Source of the DNA: Kuschelorhynchus macadamiae | Lineage: Eukaryota; Arthropoda; Insecta; Coleoptera; Curculionidae | Direction: 5' to 3' | Length of the DNA stretch: 64,000 bases | Assembly: GCA_030620095.1 (NCBI GenBank) | Contig: JAUTXW010002104.1 | Location: 338,550-402,549, forward strand | Shown here: positions 33,446 through 43,774 of the stretch, piece by piece | How the letters are laid out: every line of letters begins with the position of its first letter | Numbering within the stretch: the first letter of the stretch is position 1 | Notes under the pieces: generated by a model | Seen by the model: the letters and a program-made list of their open reading frames with translations, nothing else | Databases searched by the model: none | Told to the model about the DNA's origin: nothing | Made by a program: the position numbers and the translations under genes

Positions 33446-34577
33446 ACGTTTAGCTCGAGAATTAATAAGATCGAGACAAGCCGTGAAGCAGAAATATCAA
33501 AGCTTGAAATTAGCTACTTCTACTGCTCAGTCCGAATTAGAACAAACTTATAGACCAATAACACAACCACTTAAACAGCTAATTTCAAGTATTGGTAAAT
33601 CCGAACCATTCGATTTAAAAGAAGAAAGAGTTTCAAAGTATGAAGATTTCAAAACACCTACAAAGCTTTATAAAACATCAACTCCGACGAAAAATATTCA
33701 GAAAACAGGAAAAACTCCGTTACTCCATACAGAACTACCAACATTTTTAAATGACAGTAGTATCACTTCTTCCTCTCCTGTAGTACAACCATTGTCATCA
33801 ACTGTTATAGTAGAAACTTCAGATCCTTCTAGTGACACAACAACAAATTTAAACTTGTCAGACATATTGGAACAAACTAGAAAAACAATTCAAACCTATG
33901 TTGGTACACCATCATATAAAGGTTACTTAGCAGATTTTCATGAATTACCCAGATCATATATTGATGAGGGTGTGAAAGATACACAACATAAATTTGACCA
34001 TTATTATGGAATAGTTCATGACCTCGAAACGGATAAGTTTTCTTTTGGTTTAACACAGATACCGGTAGAAATGATTGGAAAAGACATTAAAGTGGGAGGA
34101 ATAACGTACACAGGCACGCCAGGTTTATACGAATTGCTTTTCAAAAAAGAACTGAAAGGTTATAAGAAGGAAGATTTAGATAATTACATGAACATTCTAG
34201 CTAAAACAAATGTATATCGTAGGAATTTTGATTCAAATGAACAAGTTCAAGGAAATATATCACACAAATATGTTACAATAATAGGACCATATTTACAAAG
34301 AAAGGGGATTACAAAGACAAAAACCTTGCCAAGATTAGTTACAGCATTTAACAAACCAAAACCTCCGTTTAGAACAACTAGAGTCAAATCTACAGGAAAG
34401 GGATTAATTTTGAAAACAAACAGATCAAATACAGACTATGTATACTGGAATAATGTAAACGAAATTGTTGATAGGATACGTTTATTAATTTCATCAAGTG
34501 ATGCGGGAAATAATGCTCATAGTAACGAGATTATCTCTATTACTGAAGAATTAAGAGAAGATAAAGTAATACTATAA
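33438..34577 (+). CDS. Conserved Polinton protein (379 aa), unknown role
   Basis: I choose ATG 33,438 (MDKRLARELIRSRQAVKQKY), which overlaps the ATPase stop. The N-terminal region is charged and probably helical; a low-complexity Ser/Thr/Pro linker follows (about residues 80-145). The conserved C-terminal part ends with 'YVYWNNVNEIVDRIRLLISS' and 'NEIISITEELREDKVI'. I recall this ending from many insect Polintons, where the protein is thought to be structural or assembly-related, but no enzyme motif is visible. The frame is intact here; the copy 2 homologue is broken. Confidence 0.75.
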   Translation: MDKRLARELIRSRQAVKQKYQSLKLATSTAQSELEQTYRPITQPLKQLISSIGKSEPFDLKEERVSKYEDFKTPTKLYKTSTPTKNIQKTGKTPLLHTELPTFLNDSSITSSSPVVQPLSSTVIVETSDPSSDTTTNLNLSDILEQTRKTIQTYVGTPSYKGYLADFHELPRSYIDEGVKDTQHKFDHYYGIVHDLETDKFSFGLTQIPVEMIGKDIKVGGITYTGTPGLYELLFKKELKGYKKEDLDNYMNILAKTNVYRRNFDSNEQVQGNISHKYVTIIGPYLQRKGITKTKTLPRLVTAFNKPKPPFRTTRVKSTGKGLILKTNRSNTDYVYWNNVNEIVDRIRLLISSSDAGNNAHSNEIISITEELREDKVIL

Positions 34578-34626
34578 ATAACAGCTATCAAATATAATCA
34601 TATTTATTGTTTAATGAAAGCTCAAC

Positions 34627-35368
34627 ATGACAGTTGATAAATTTGGACGCCATATTTCAAAACAAAATCAAGAGAGAATAAGTGACATTAATAATTTAAA
34701 AAGGAGATTAGGTGAAAATGAAACAAATAATGAAATCTTTGCTAAAAAGCTTAAGGTTTTTGATGAAAATTTTTTTAAAGTATGAAAACCAGATTAAAGG
34801 ATGTTATACCTCAATTGAAAACGTTAATAAACAGTTGCTAACGCTAAATCAAATAAGTAAAGATTTTCAATTTTTAAATGAACATGTCAAAAAGGAAGAC
34901 AAAAAAGTAATTGATGATATCAACAAAATTAAGAAAATAATGGAAACAAATATAAGAGAAGTAATAATTGAAAAACACAAGGAAAAAATTAAACAATTAA
35001 GAACTTTTATAAAAAGGTTAGATGATGAAAAAAAAAGAAATCAAAATAGCATTCTTAACAGTAGAACAATTGACTAACTCACTTTGGAAGAAAATCAACA
35101 ATATATTTCCTTGGAAAATATAATGTCCAGTGTAATTAAGAAATTAGAACAAGAATTAAATAAAACAGAGGAGGAATTCAAAAATAGTAATAGTAGATCA
35201 ACTAGTTTCTTAACTGGAGAGATAAAAAAATCCTTTAATGCGTTAGAAAAGGAGATTACTAAAATTAGTAAAATTTTAAATGAAAAAAGTTATACAATAC
35301 AAATTGATAAATTGAATGAATGGGAAAAAACATATAAAAGTTATATTTCGAATTATTACAAAACATAA
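34627..35368 (+). pseudogene. Coiled-coil virion-like protein, two frame breaks
   Basis: ATG 34,627 opens 'MTVDKFGRHISKQNQERI', a start I associate with Polinton structural genes. The rest is lysine/glutamate-rich coiled coil. The frame breaks at the T-run near 34,771-34,776, and a stop TAA at about 35,074-35,076 replaces a glutamine codon of copy 2. The remaining pieces 34,712-35,077 and 35,084-35,368 are in the same coding direction. Intact length would be near 245 codons. The role is unknown; a fibre or tail-like structural protein is possible. Confidence 0.65.
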
Positions 35369-35409
35369 AAAGTGAACTTCCTTAAAATTGAATAAACAAG
35401 TTTGTTGTC

Positions 35410-36342
35410 ATGACAACCGTTAAACAACAAGTCGTTAATGAATTATATAAACCTGCTAGAAAAAACTACAAACGCAGAAGGGTGGTAGTGAAAGGGTTAA
35501 ATGATCTTTTTCAAGCTGATTTGGTTGAAATGTTACCCTATGCCAAATTTAATAAGGGATTTAAATATATCTTGATTACCATAAATGTATTTTCTAAGTA
35601 TGTTTGGGCCGAACCGGTAAAATCTAAATCTGGAAAAGACGTAACAGCGGCAATGAAAAAAATATTAATCAGTGCAAAAACTTTACCAAAAAACTTGCAA
35701 ACGGACAGAGGGAGAGAGTTTTTCAATGTAAATTTTCAAAATTTGATGCAACAATTTCGAATTAACCATTATAGCACGTTTTCCAATTTGAAAGCGAGTA
35801 TAGTAGAAAGAGTGAACAGGACTTTAAAGAATAATATGTGGAAAATATTTAGCATTCAAGGAAATTACAAATGGTTTAATATATTAGCGGATATTGTAAA
35901 AGATTATAACAATACAAAACATTCTTCAATAGGAATGAAGCCAAAACAAGTAAATAAAACAAATGAAAATAGAATCTTGAAATCTGCATTTACTCATGCT
36001 AAAACGTTAGATATAAAATCTCCAAAGTTTAAAGTGGGTGATCACGTACGAATAAGCAAGCATCGAGAGGCATTTTCAAAAGGTTACACACCAAATTGGT
36101 CAAATGAGATATTCCACATTAAAGAAGTTAAGATGACAAACCCTTGGACATATTTAATTCAAGACGAAGATAATCAGGACATTCTGGGTGGTTTTTATGA
36201 GCAAGAATTACTAAAAGTAAAGCATACCGATGTGTATCTTATTGAGAAGATTTTGAGAAGGAAAGGAAACAAAGTTTATGTGAAATGGTTAGGACTTAAT
36301 AAAAAATATAATACATGGATTGATAAAAAAAATATTGTTTAA
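35410..36342 (+). CDS. INT: Retroviral-type integrase with chromodomain (310 aa)
   Basis: Intact rve integrase. Catalytic acidic residues are D37 (FQADLVEM), D99 (LQTDRGREF) and E133 (ASIVERVNRTLK). Residues 200-250 form a basic SH3-like domain (KFKVGDHVRISKHREAF). The C-terminus is a chromodomain (VYLIEKILRRKGNKVYVKW and 'NTWIDKKNIV'), which may steer insertion toward modified histones. Such integrases make the 6-bp target duplication seen here. It lies 41 bases downstream of the coiled-coil gene. Copy 2 has a one-base loss near the start of this gene. Confidence 0.95.
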   Translation: MTTVKQQVVNELYKPARKNYKRRRVVVKGLNDLFQADLVEMLPYAKFNKGFKYILITINVFSKYVWAEPVKSKSGKDVTAAMKKILISAKTLPKNLQTDRGREFFNVNFQNLMQQFRINHYSTFSNLKASIVERVNRTLKNNMWKIFSIQGNYKWFNILADIVKDYNNTKHSSIGMKPKQVNKTNENRILKSAFTHAKTLDIKSPKFKVGDHVRISKHREAFSKGYTPNWSNEIFHIKEVKMTNPWTYLIQDEDNQDILGGFYEQELLKVKHTDVYLIEKILRRKGNKVYVKWLGLNKKYNTWIDKKNIV

Positions 36343-36445
36343 TTAAATTGAAATTAAATTTTAGTTAAATTTGTTTTATTTCTGTTCCTCACTTTATGCT
36401 TTAGCTGATACAAATTACAAAGTCTTAATGTGCTAATTAATTTCA

Positions 36446-36480
36446 AATAAAATTCACATTTAGGAAACTAAAATTTTATT
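36446..36480. terminator. Convergent poly(A) signals
   Basis: AATAAA at 36,446-36,451 serves the rightward integrase block and TTTATT at 36,475-36,480 (AATAAA on the other strand) serves the leftward block ending at 36,491. They sit in the 148-bp gap between convergent genes. Confidence 0.5.
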
Positions 36481-36490
36481 AAGTAAAACA

Positions 36491-36778
36491 TCAAATACAA
36501 TTTTTATTAAAACGTGTCAAATATATTTTATTTCTATGTTCCTCAGATAATATCGAATCTAGAATAAGTTTACAATCATTTATTCTTTTTTCAAAACGGA
36601 GTCTATCTAAGTACCACATCTGAAAGTTATTCCTACGGGCTTGTCTGTAAGCAAAGCTCCACTTCACTAACACATGCACCTTATTGTTCTCTTCCAGAAA
36701 AGATATTGTTTTCTTCGTAATCTTTTCTTTTTGATCCATTTTCATTGTTTTCTTCGTAATATTTTCGTTTTGTTCCAT
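36491..36778 (-). CDS. Small basic protein overlapping the next gene (95 aa)
   Basis: Unrecognised. The N-terminal third is a lysine/threonine repeat (NITKKTMKMDQKEKITKKTI); the rest is 'VLVKWSFAYRQARRNNFQMW' and 'YLDRLRFEKRI'. It overlaps the last 98 bases of the upstream gene in a different frame. The overlap lies in a 33-bp direct DNA repeat (AAxATTACGAAGAAAACAAT-type), so both frames carry a short amino-acid repeat there. It could be a separate gene or be reached by frameshifting from the upstream ORF. Copy 2 preserves it (58,966-59,253). Confidence 0.5.
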   Translation of the reverse strand: MEQNENITKKTMKMDQKEKITKKTISFLEENNKVHVLVKWSFAYRQARRNNFQMWYLDRLRFEKRINDCKLILDSILSEEHRNKIYLTRFNKNCI

Positions 36779-37391
36779 TTTGCTTCAATTTGTTTTCCAT
36801 TTGTTCAGGATATAAAGCAAGTAATTCCATCATAGTTGAAACATTTTCACTGTTAGGATTTTCTGTTGGACTTATTATATTATAAACATGCGTACACAAG
36901 TCGCCACAATCAGCTGAAATATTATTTTGAAATATTTTGAAATATGTATTGAATTCTTGCCTTTTAAGTATAGATAATCTATAATCAATAATTTCCTTTA
37001 ATCGCCACAAATTGTCCAAAGACTCTTGTCCTAAGTATATGAAGTGTGGGCCTTTTGTAATTTGTAGAACAGGGGTATCATTTATTTTCTGAACCTGCAG
37101 ATGAATGTTGTTTATATTCACACTGGTTTGATCAATTTGAGGAAAGTAGAAATTGTTTACAATAATTCCTTGATGAACACAAATGTCTTTCCAATTTTCT
37201 TCGGTTAGTGCGATTGAAAATCCAGTTTTTCCACCAATTACAATTTTTGGAGAAAAATCATTTAAACTAATGCCAACAAGAACAAATTTTGACAAAGAAT
37301 TATTTAAAAAATAAATTTTTGAATTAAGAAGCGTTTCCAAAGGTTTATGAACCACGGCGTTGTTCATAATGACTAAACGAGACTGAAACAT
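36681..37391 (-). CDS. Unknown Polinton protein (236 aa)
   Basis: No known motif recognised. Notable blocks are 'SKFVLVGISLNDFSPKIVIG' and 'GGKTGFSIALTEENWKDIC' in the N-terminal half, a 'GPHFIYLGQESLDNLWRLKE' block in the middle, and a charged repeat-like C-terminus (NGTKRKYYEENNENGSKRK). There is no membrane segment. Position between the integrase-side poly(A) signal and the membrane glycoprotein gene suggests an early or replication-associated unit, which is inference. Copy 2 has frame breaks near its start. Confidence 0.6.
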   Translation of the reverse strand: MFQSRLVIMNNAVVHKPLETLLNSKIYFLNNSLSKFVLVGISLNDFSPKIVIGGKTGFSIALTEENWKDICVHQGIIVNNFYFPQIDQTSVNINNIHLQVQKINDTPVLQITKGPHFIYLGQESLDNLWRLKEIIDYRLSILKRQEFNTYFKIFQNNISADCGDLCTHVYNIISPTENPNSENVSTMMELLALYPEQMENKLKQNGTKRKYYEENNENGSKRKDYEENNIFSGREQ

Positions 37392-37409
37392 ATTGTGTTA
37401 TTCTTGTAC

Positions 37410-37913
37410 TTAAATATTCTCATCCCCACTTTCTTTAAAGTTTCGATTAAAATGGATTAATGAAAAAATAGATTTCCAGTTTGAAATTTGTAATAAAGGT
37501 AAATAATTAAAATGGTAATGTAAAAAATAGTTTAATGTAACACTAATGATGGAAAAGTAATAATTTTTGAATCCGTCATAATAATTGGTACAGTTGGGGG
37601 TTAAAATTTGTAACTGATTATTTTTAAACTCTAACCTTTCTATCCAATTTGTATCAAAAATAGATCGATTTGGATAATGATACAAAATTTTAAAAAATTT
37701 ACTTGCATTTTCATTTCCATTTATTCGTTCCATCCAACTAATTGTACTATTGTTAATTAATCCAATTTTCATAAATTTACAATATTTACTTAGAGTGACG
37801 TCTGTTTTATTAGAAAAACATATTTCACAGTGTTACGCCAGGGGGATGATGAACATAAAAAACATTTTGGAAAATAAAATAAAAAGAATAAATTGAGATC
37901 TACTGATAGTCAT
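37410..37913 (-). pseudogene. Membrane glycoprotein, broken copy
   Basis: Matches the intact 155-residue protein of copy 2 (59,930-60,397). Here the ATG at 37,913 survives, but a one-base loss near 37,890 and a two-base loss near 37,830 break the N-terminal part. A further indel near 37,520 replaces the membrane segment by an unrelated tail. The ectodomain middle (120 codons from 37,772) still shows the N-glycosylation sequons. Confidence 0.65.
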
Positions 37914-38011
37914 TAAAACAAATTAATAATTATATTCCAAATTTATTAACATTAAGCAGATACTTTCACCACGAAAGCAAAAGCAGTTGTAAAAAAATAA
38001 CAATAAAATAC

Positions 38012-38383
38012 TTAATTTAAATATATGTAAAAGTTCATAAATAAGGATATTAATAATACTATATAAAATGTGTAACTTGAAGACTTATTTTGAATGGTTA
38101 CAATTATTCGATTCCTATTTTTGCATAAACAGTTATTTAAATCACAATTCCTAGCAAATTTCTTATGCTCCACAATAGGATTATCATAACTTAACCAATC
38201 AAAAATTTCAATACCACAATAAAAACATTTACAAATATCATTGATTGAAGTATAGTAAAAGCCAGCTCCAGCTAACACTTCTGGTCTCAATTTTCCTTTC
38301 CATTTTTTAAAAGTGGAAAGTCGTTTTTCATATGTTTTAAAATAACTGTTATCAATTTCTTTGTCAAAAGTTTCTAAGCACAT
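38012..38383 (-). CDS. BIR-domain protein with C-terminal membrane anchor (123 aa)
   Basis: A single baculoviral IAP repeat spans about residues 18-84: RLSTFKKW at the start, a GAGFYYT block, and zinc ligands C53, C56, H73 and C80 (CFYCG ... EHKKFARNC). There is no RING. The C-terminus (about 103-121) is a hydrophobic stretch (YIVLLISLFMNFYIYL) expected to be a tail anchor. IAP-type BIR domains bind caspases or IAP antagonists. Placing one on a membrane is unusual. The gene is intact in both Polinton copies, while many neighbours are broken. Target and function are inference. Confidence 0.85.
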   Translation of the reverse strand: MCLETFDKEIDNSYFKTYEKRLSTFKKWKGKLRPEVLAGAGFYYTSINDICKCFYCGIEIFDWLSYDNPIVEHKKFARNCDLNNCLCKNRNRIIVTIQNKSSSYTFYIVLLISLFMNFYIYLN

Positions 38384-38448
38384 TTTGTGAAAGACTTATA
38401 AGACTAACTTTGGTTTCAAAAACAACAAATTTAAATACCTTATAATAT

Positions 38449-41400
38449 CTACATAAATATATCTAAATCTTCATGTTCTGCATTCCATTGATACAAAGCA
38501 ATATCTTGGTGTCCCCAAGCTAATGTATTAAAACTATAGAGAATTTTATACCGCTTATCATCTTCGGAACTCAAAGCCAATTTATTAATTAACTCTGTAA
38601 AAATTGTATGTTGTCTAGATCGAAAAACATACATTGAACAAAAGGTTTTAGAATGATTTTCAACAACATCTTTATAATGAATAAAATCCAACTGCTTTTT
38701 AATTGCACTTTTTTTAACACCTTTTGCTTTTTTTGTTAAACTGTTTTCCGTTTTAATACAATATGCTTTTGCTCCAGTACCAAAGAAAGCAGTAATGGGT
38801 TCACCAGCATATTCATCTTTGAATTTTCCTATAACTGACTTTGTAATAGGCATTTCATGAATATTATTAAATTCATAATTAGATGTGTCAAATTTGTGAA
38901 TATTTTTTATCATGTCAGAATAAATATTTTTAGTTGTGACTTCTAAAATGAACGAATCGGTATCGGTGTATAAAAGTGAAATATTTTCCTGATAAAGAGG
39001 TTTTAAAAAATTATAAAAGAAATCATACATGACAGTTTTAGATATATCTAATATTGAGAAGCCTACATATATTGTAAGTAACTTGAATCTTTTGCATTTG
39101 AATAGCTACCAAGTTTTCAGAAAATATTGTTAAGTCCTTGAAATATGGTTTTGCAATTAAATTCTCAGCACCATCTTTTCTTCTATTTTTTTCCCACTCT
39201 GTAACAAGTCTTACGTCAATTCTCCTATCAACATTTTCCATAGTCTTGCCATAAATACTATTATTTGCCAACTTGTAAGTATTACGATCAAATTCATTCT
39301 TTGAATCATTTCTTAATCTTGAATTCAAGTCTATATATTTGTTTAACCAATCAGATTGAGAAAACTGTAAAACTCTATGAACTTTAGTTAACTTGAGTCC
39401 ATGTTCCAAACATTGTTTTAATAATTGATAGTGAATAACATATTTTGATTTATCATTTAAATTGGGTATTAATTTTATGCATTTAGAATTCGGCGGTTTA
39501 AAGTTTTCTGGACAAAACGGAAAATCGTTATGATAGGAATGTAGACTTGTAGGATATTCTAAATCAACTTCTAAAACATATCCCTTATTAGATTTTTTAG
39601 AAATATTCATAATATTTAAATCATTGATTTCTTTATCTGTTAACCAAACAAAATCTCCCGTTGGAATGTGCTGTGACATTGCATAACCATACAAATTTGT
39701 TGCATCCTAATAAATTATGTATTTAGTTGGCTTTAAAGGATCAAAATTTAAAAGAAATGGGTTATTAGCTTCAGATTTTCTACAAATGCAAGAGCTCACA
39801 CCAACGCGAACGCTTTTTTTGAAAAAGTGTATCATATATATCTGTTAACAATTCTAGCTCTAGTCCAGTATATCGCAAATACGCCTCCCAGTATAAACCT
39901 GGAAAAGTGTAAAAATGAACTGGATCGAGCTTATATGTGGATAAACAAGTGCTTCTAAAATTTTCAAAAATATCTGCCAAAAGTAAAGTATCAGAGAGTA
40001 AGTAAACGTCGGAGTATTGACCAAGAGATTCACATTTAAACAATTGCCAAACCTTTACAGCTCTTTGGTATTCTGCATCACTGATGTGCTCATCCGTTAA
40101 AGTATTATAAAATTGGCCTTTTTGAGGTAAAGTTGTTTCTTCTAATTTTAAATAATCATCAATATAATTGTAAGGAAATACACCTTTTTGCCGAATAAGT
40201 TTAAATCTTTCTTCATCATTGAAAATTTTTTTTATTTCCTTACATTGTTCATCTTTTAAGCTTTCAGAGAGTTTTGATAAAGAATGGGATAAAAATTGAA
40301 AAGAATCAATAAACCTTAATGATATATTTTTTCTTAGCCTTTTGTGTCTTTTTATCAAAATAGTTATCCACATGAATAAGCTTTTCAAATGAAATATATT
40401 TTTCCTTGTTTTGTGCGATAACTGTTAGTTGTTCTTTGTTTAAGCATAATTTTTTAAGAAATAGATGAGAATCATAATTACGCAAATTATGCAATATAAC
40501 TGGAATAAAGTTAGGTATTCTGTAATTTATGTTGCAGAGTGAATGAGCTGGACCTCTATAAAGACCGGTTATATGACAATGATCTGCAACCCTGTCATTT
40601 AAAAGAGGTTTATTACAAATATGACAAACTTTTTCATAGTTATGATAAATTTTGTCCAGTTCGTTCAAAGGGATCATTTTTTTAGGAGCCTTTAAATATT
40701 TATTGTATATGTTATACACATCTCTTTCTAAAGAATTTATAAATAATGTATGACAATTTTGAAATATTTTTCAAATTTAGAATAATTATCGTCGAAGGAA
40801 CATTTAATGTAATAGGCAAATGAATGTGGAATATGTTCATATTGTTTTAAGGTGTATGAAGTATTAGGATTTTTATCAACATTGTCATTATTTAAAGGCT
40901 TTAAAATGCATTCAAAATCTGCATACACCACGAAAGGAACTTTCATTTGTTTATGATAATTTACAAATTTCAAAATATTATCATATGAATAGTTTCCAAA
41001 CTTATCTTTTATTAATTCTTTAGAAGGTAGGTTAATTCGTAAATGATCACAATCATAGCTATTGTGTTGTAATAAATTTTCTTCTGTAGGGAAATATTGT
41101 AAACAACCATCGCAAATATATTTTTTTCCGTGATGTTTAGAAATTTCTGCAGAAACTAGTTTTGATAAATCTTTAATATAGCAATAATGAAAAGTTTTTT
41201 CATCATCATCACTTATTAACAATAAATTGACATGTTGATTTTTTTTATTCGATGAATAATAAAGTGGACCAATTACTTCATACCCCTTTTTAGGATTTAT
41301 AATTTCTAATCCATATACATTAATAGAAATGTTATCTTTTTCTTCAAAAATCTTAATGTTCTTTAGCAACATTGGAAATTCTATACCAGACATATCCAAA

Positions 41401-42145
41401 ACAGAAGAGTAGTGTGGGTAGGATGAAGTTTCAAAATCTAATCCGCTTGGTTGGTGAAGAGCAGACACAACTGCCCAGGCGAAGCAAAAGTTGTCATCAT
41501 TCCTAATGTTGATCACAGCTTGACGTCTCTTGAACTCTTGAGGAAGTTCGATAAAAGATGAGGCTCTCAGCGGATTGTGCTTGCTAACATTAATTTCCAA
41601 ATGAAGTAAATTCATCAAAGCCCATCCTGCAACGTAAAAATTAAAAAATTACTTTTTTTGTTGCTGTTGTAAAATCGAAAATAAATTCTTTACCTGAATC
41701 TCTTTCTGCAAATTCGTCAGCTTTCTGGTCAATAATGGTGCAGATTTGCTCTAACAGTTCTTTTTTCTGATATCCCTGGCAAATGACTTGGAACGGCGCA
41801 TTAAAAGATTTGACATCATAGCTGTCGCTGTTGGGGTTAAAATAGAAACCGAGCAGTTCCATATTTAGCTTAATACATTTATGTTTCTGCAGTTCTTGAT
41901 CTATTAGATGTGCAATTTTGTATTCCAAATGTTGAAAATATTCTTTCACATTTATGAAGTTTTGGTGTGAGGAAATCCTATAAGATATTATTCGTTCCCT
42001 GAATGCTGACTTGATAATTTCAACACCTTCCTCCAAGCCTATTTTGGAATTGTTCTTGTGCACACTAGATCGAAGATGTCCACCCCATAGACTTTGGTTT
42101 ATATTTTTCTTGCATTCTTTCAATATTTTACAATATTTGTAGAAT
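38449..42145 (-). pseudogene. POLB: Protein-primed-type DNA polymerase B, several frame breaks
   Basis: In order along the minus strand: an N-terminal domain (about 41,641-42,145), the conserved 'INIRNDDNFCFAWAVVSALH' block (41,460-41,520), Exo I in VVYADFEC (about 40,920), an endonuclease VII-like cysteine/histidine patch (VCHICNK ... ADHCHITGLYRGPAH, 40,540-40,640), Exo II in HNLRNYDSH (about 40,480), and Exo III in 'QYSDVYLLSDTLLLAD' (about 40,000). The polymerase motifs follow: DATNLYGY (A, about 39,690), KLANNSIYG (B, about 39,260) and YTDTDS (C, about 38,960). Breaks lie near 41,625 (T-run), 40,745 (small deletion), 40,330 (A-run), 39,840 and 39,075. The enzyme would replicate the element using a terminal protein. 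This copy is dead. Confidence 0.9.
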
Positions 42146-42382
42146 CTATAAATTAAGAAAAAAATATTTTACAAAATATAACATGAAAAATAAAATGTTC
42201 TTACCTTTAACAAGCTTTGGTTTTTTCAACCAACTGTTGAGTTTTGTGGAATGTCCGTTAACATGTTTTTTAATATGTCGCAATAAATTATCCTTTCTAG
42301 TGAAGACTTTATTACATGTTACACACTTATGCATTTCTGAAGTTTTCTGGATAATAATAATAATAAAATTAATATTGTGCAA
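42146..42382 (-). CDS. C2H2 zinc-finger ORF upstream of polB
   Basis: HKCVTCNKVFTRKDNLLRHI gives one classic C2H2 finger (C-x2-C-x12-H-x3-H), followed by KKPKLVK. A GT..AG pair (42,204 to 42,146, 59 bp, donor GGTAAGAAC, acceptor TTAATTTATAG) could splice this exon onto polB. The codon phase does not match by one base, so either the copy is mutated here or the exon belongs elsewhere. A finger fused to PolB would be unusual. Confidence 0.45.
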   Translation of the reverse strand: MHNINFIIIIIQKTSEMHKCVTCNKVFTRKDNLLRHIKKHVNGHSTKLNSWLKKPKLVKGKNILFFMLYFVKYFFLNL

Positions 42383-42518
42383 TTCTATTTAGTTATAGTC
42401 AAATTTTGAAAAAAGCAATTGCATTTTTGAAGTTCTTTGTATAATAATTAAATTAATATTGTGCATTTTTATTTAGTTATAGTCAAATTTTGAAAAAAGC
42501 AATAGAAATTAATTGACT

Positions 42519-43426
42519 TTATGAATCCATTTCTTCAAATGAGTCAACTAATTTGTCAAAGGCCTGTTTAACATAATTCACCGTACTTTCGTCTCCCTTT
42601 TTAATTGTGATCAAATTAGTTAAATTTTGAATAGCGAAACCCAGACACTTAAGGTTTGCTATTTGTTTTTTATTTTTTTTATTAATTTTAAATTTTTTTT
42701 AATGATAAATGATGGTTTCGAAATTGAATTTTGTTCAACTGGTGAATTATTAGGAGAAATATCCGAAGTTAAATTTGCTTCAATTTGTTTTTCTTGCGAA
42801 TCAGAATTTACAATAGCATATGGTGAATTAATAGAAGATATAGCCGAACTTAAATTTTGATCAATTTGTTTTTCTTGCGAATCAGAATTTACAATATCAT
42901 ATGGTGAATTAATAGGACAGACAGCCAAACTTAAATTTTGATCAATTTGTTCTTCTTCCGAATCAGAATTTTCACTAAACAAAAAAGGAGAGCAAATTGG
43001 TCTCGGAGAATTAATTGGCGATTTTAATGTTAAATAATTTGGATTAGATTTTTGAAAACAAACAATATCCTCATAGCTAGAATTTTCGAATTGATTTTCG
43101 TCAATGTCATTCAGTTCTTCAAGAGTTTGTTTAGTTTTTGTTGTAATTAAGTCCGTTTTGTTGTCAATAATGTCATTAAGATCGTCAAGAGTTTGTTGTT
43201 GAGTAGCTGTAAATAAATATTTTTCGTTGTTGTGTTTGTTGGCATTATTCTGAACTTGGCTATTGTAAATAATTTCATTCAAGTCCTGAATAGTTTGTTG
43301 TTGACTAGTTGTAAATACGTCTGTTTCATTGTTTTGTTGGTTTGCAAAATTTTGCATTTGAGTACATGTGTATAAGTCAAAGTCATTGTCAATTATTTTG
43401 CTACTCGATGCCAAAAAATTGTCCAT
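42519..43426 (-). CDS. Repeat-rich acidic protein, C-terminus frameshifted
   Basis: I favour the internal ATG at 43,426 (MDNFLASSSKII) over the earlier one at 43,486. There are two repeat arrays. Three units have a QQQTIQDLNEII pattern (about residues 40-125). Three or four later units have SPxDIVNSDSQEKQIDQNLS. The C-terminus is lysine-rich, like a nuclear signal, and the frame ends at 42,659 in an A-rich tract. An open 48-codon stretch in the next frame continues to a stop at 42,519, so the protein was probably longer. Acidic, low-complexity composition suggests a transcription or scaffold role. It is not recognised. Confidence 0.5.
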
Positions 43427-43774
43427 TATGAAAAAAATCGTAATAACAAATAAAAATGCCACAAATGTACATAAAAATGTCACCAATATATATAAGAATT
43501 AAATCTTGCCAAATAAAAATTAGAAATAAAAATAAAAATTAAAAAATTACCAAATAGACACAATGTAAACACCAGAAAACTCGCGAGCTCTGCACAGTGT
43601 GAATGCAGAAATCAATTGCATTCGTCTCTTCGCGATTTTATATGCAAAAGTTAATCACATGTGTCCTACTTAAAGTTGAACGACAATCTCTAAAAACCAC
43701 TTTCCCAAGCCGATCAACAACCTTACCCCCCTCCCTCCTCCCTTGGAAACGCTGACCAAATTGAAGAAAATAAT
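43427..43774. other. Intergenic region between divergent accessory genes
   Basis: Contains a short pyrimidine-rich stretch at about 43,720-43,745 and otherwise no recognisable motif. It probably holds promoters for the two divergent genes. Confidence 0.35.
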
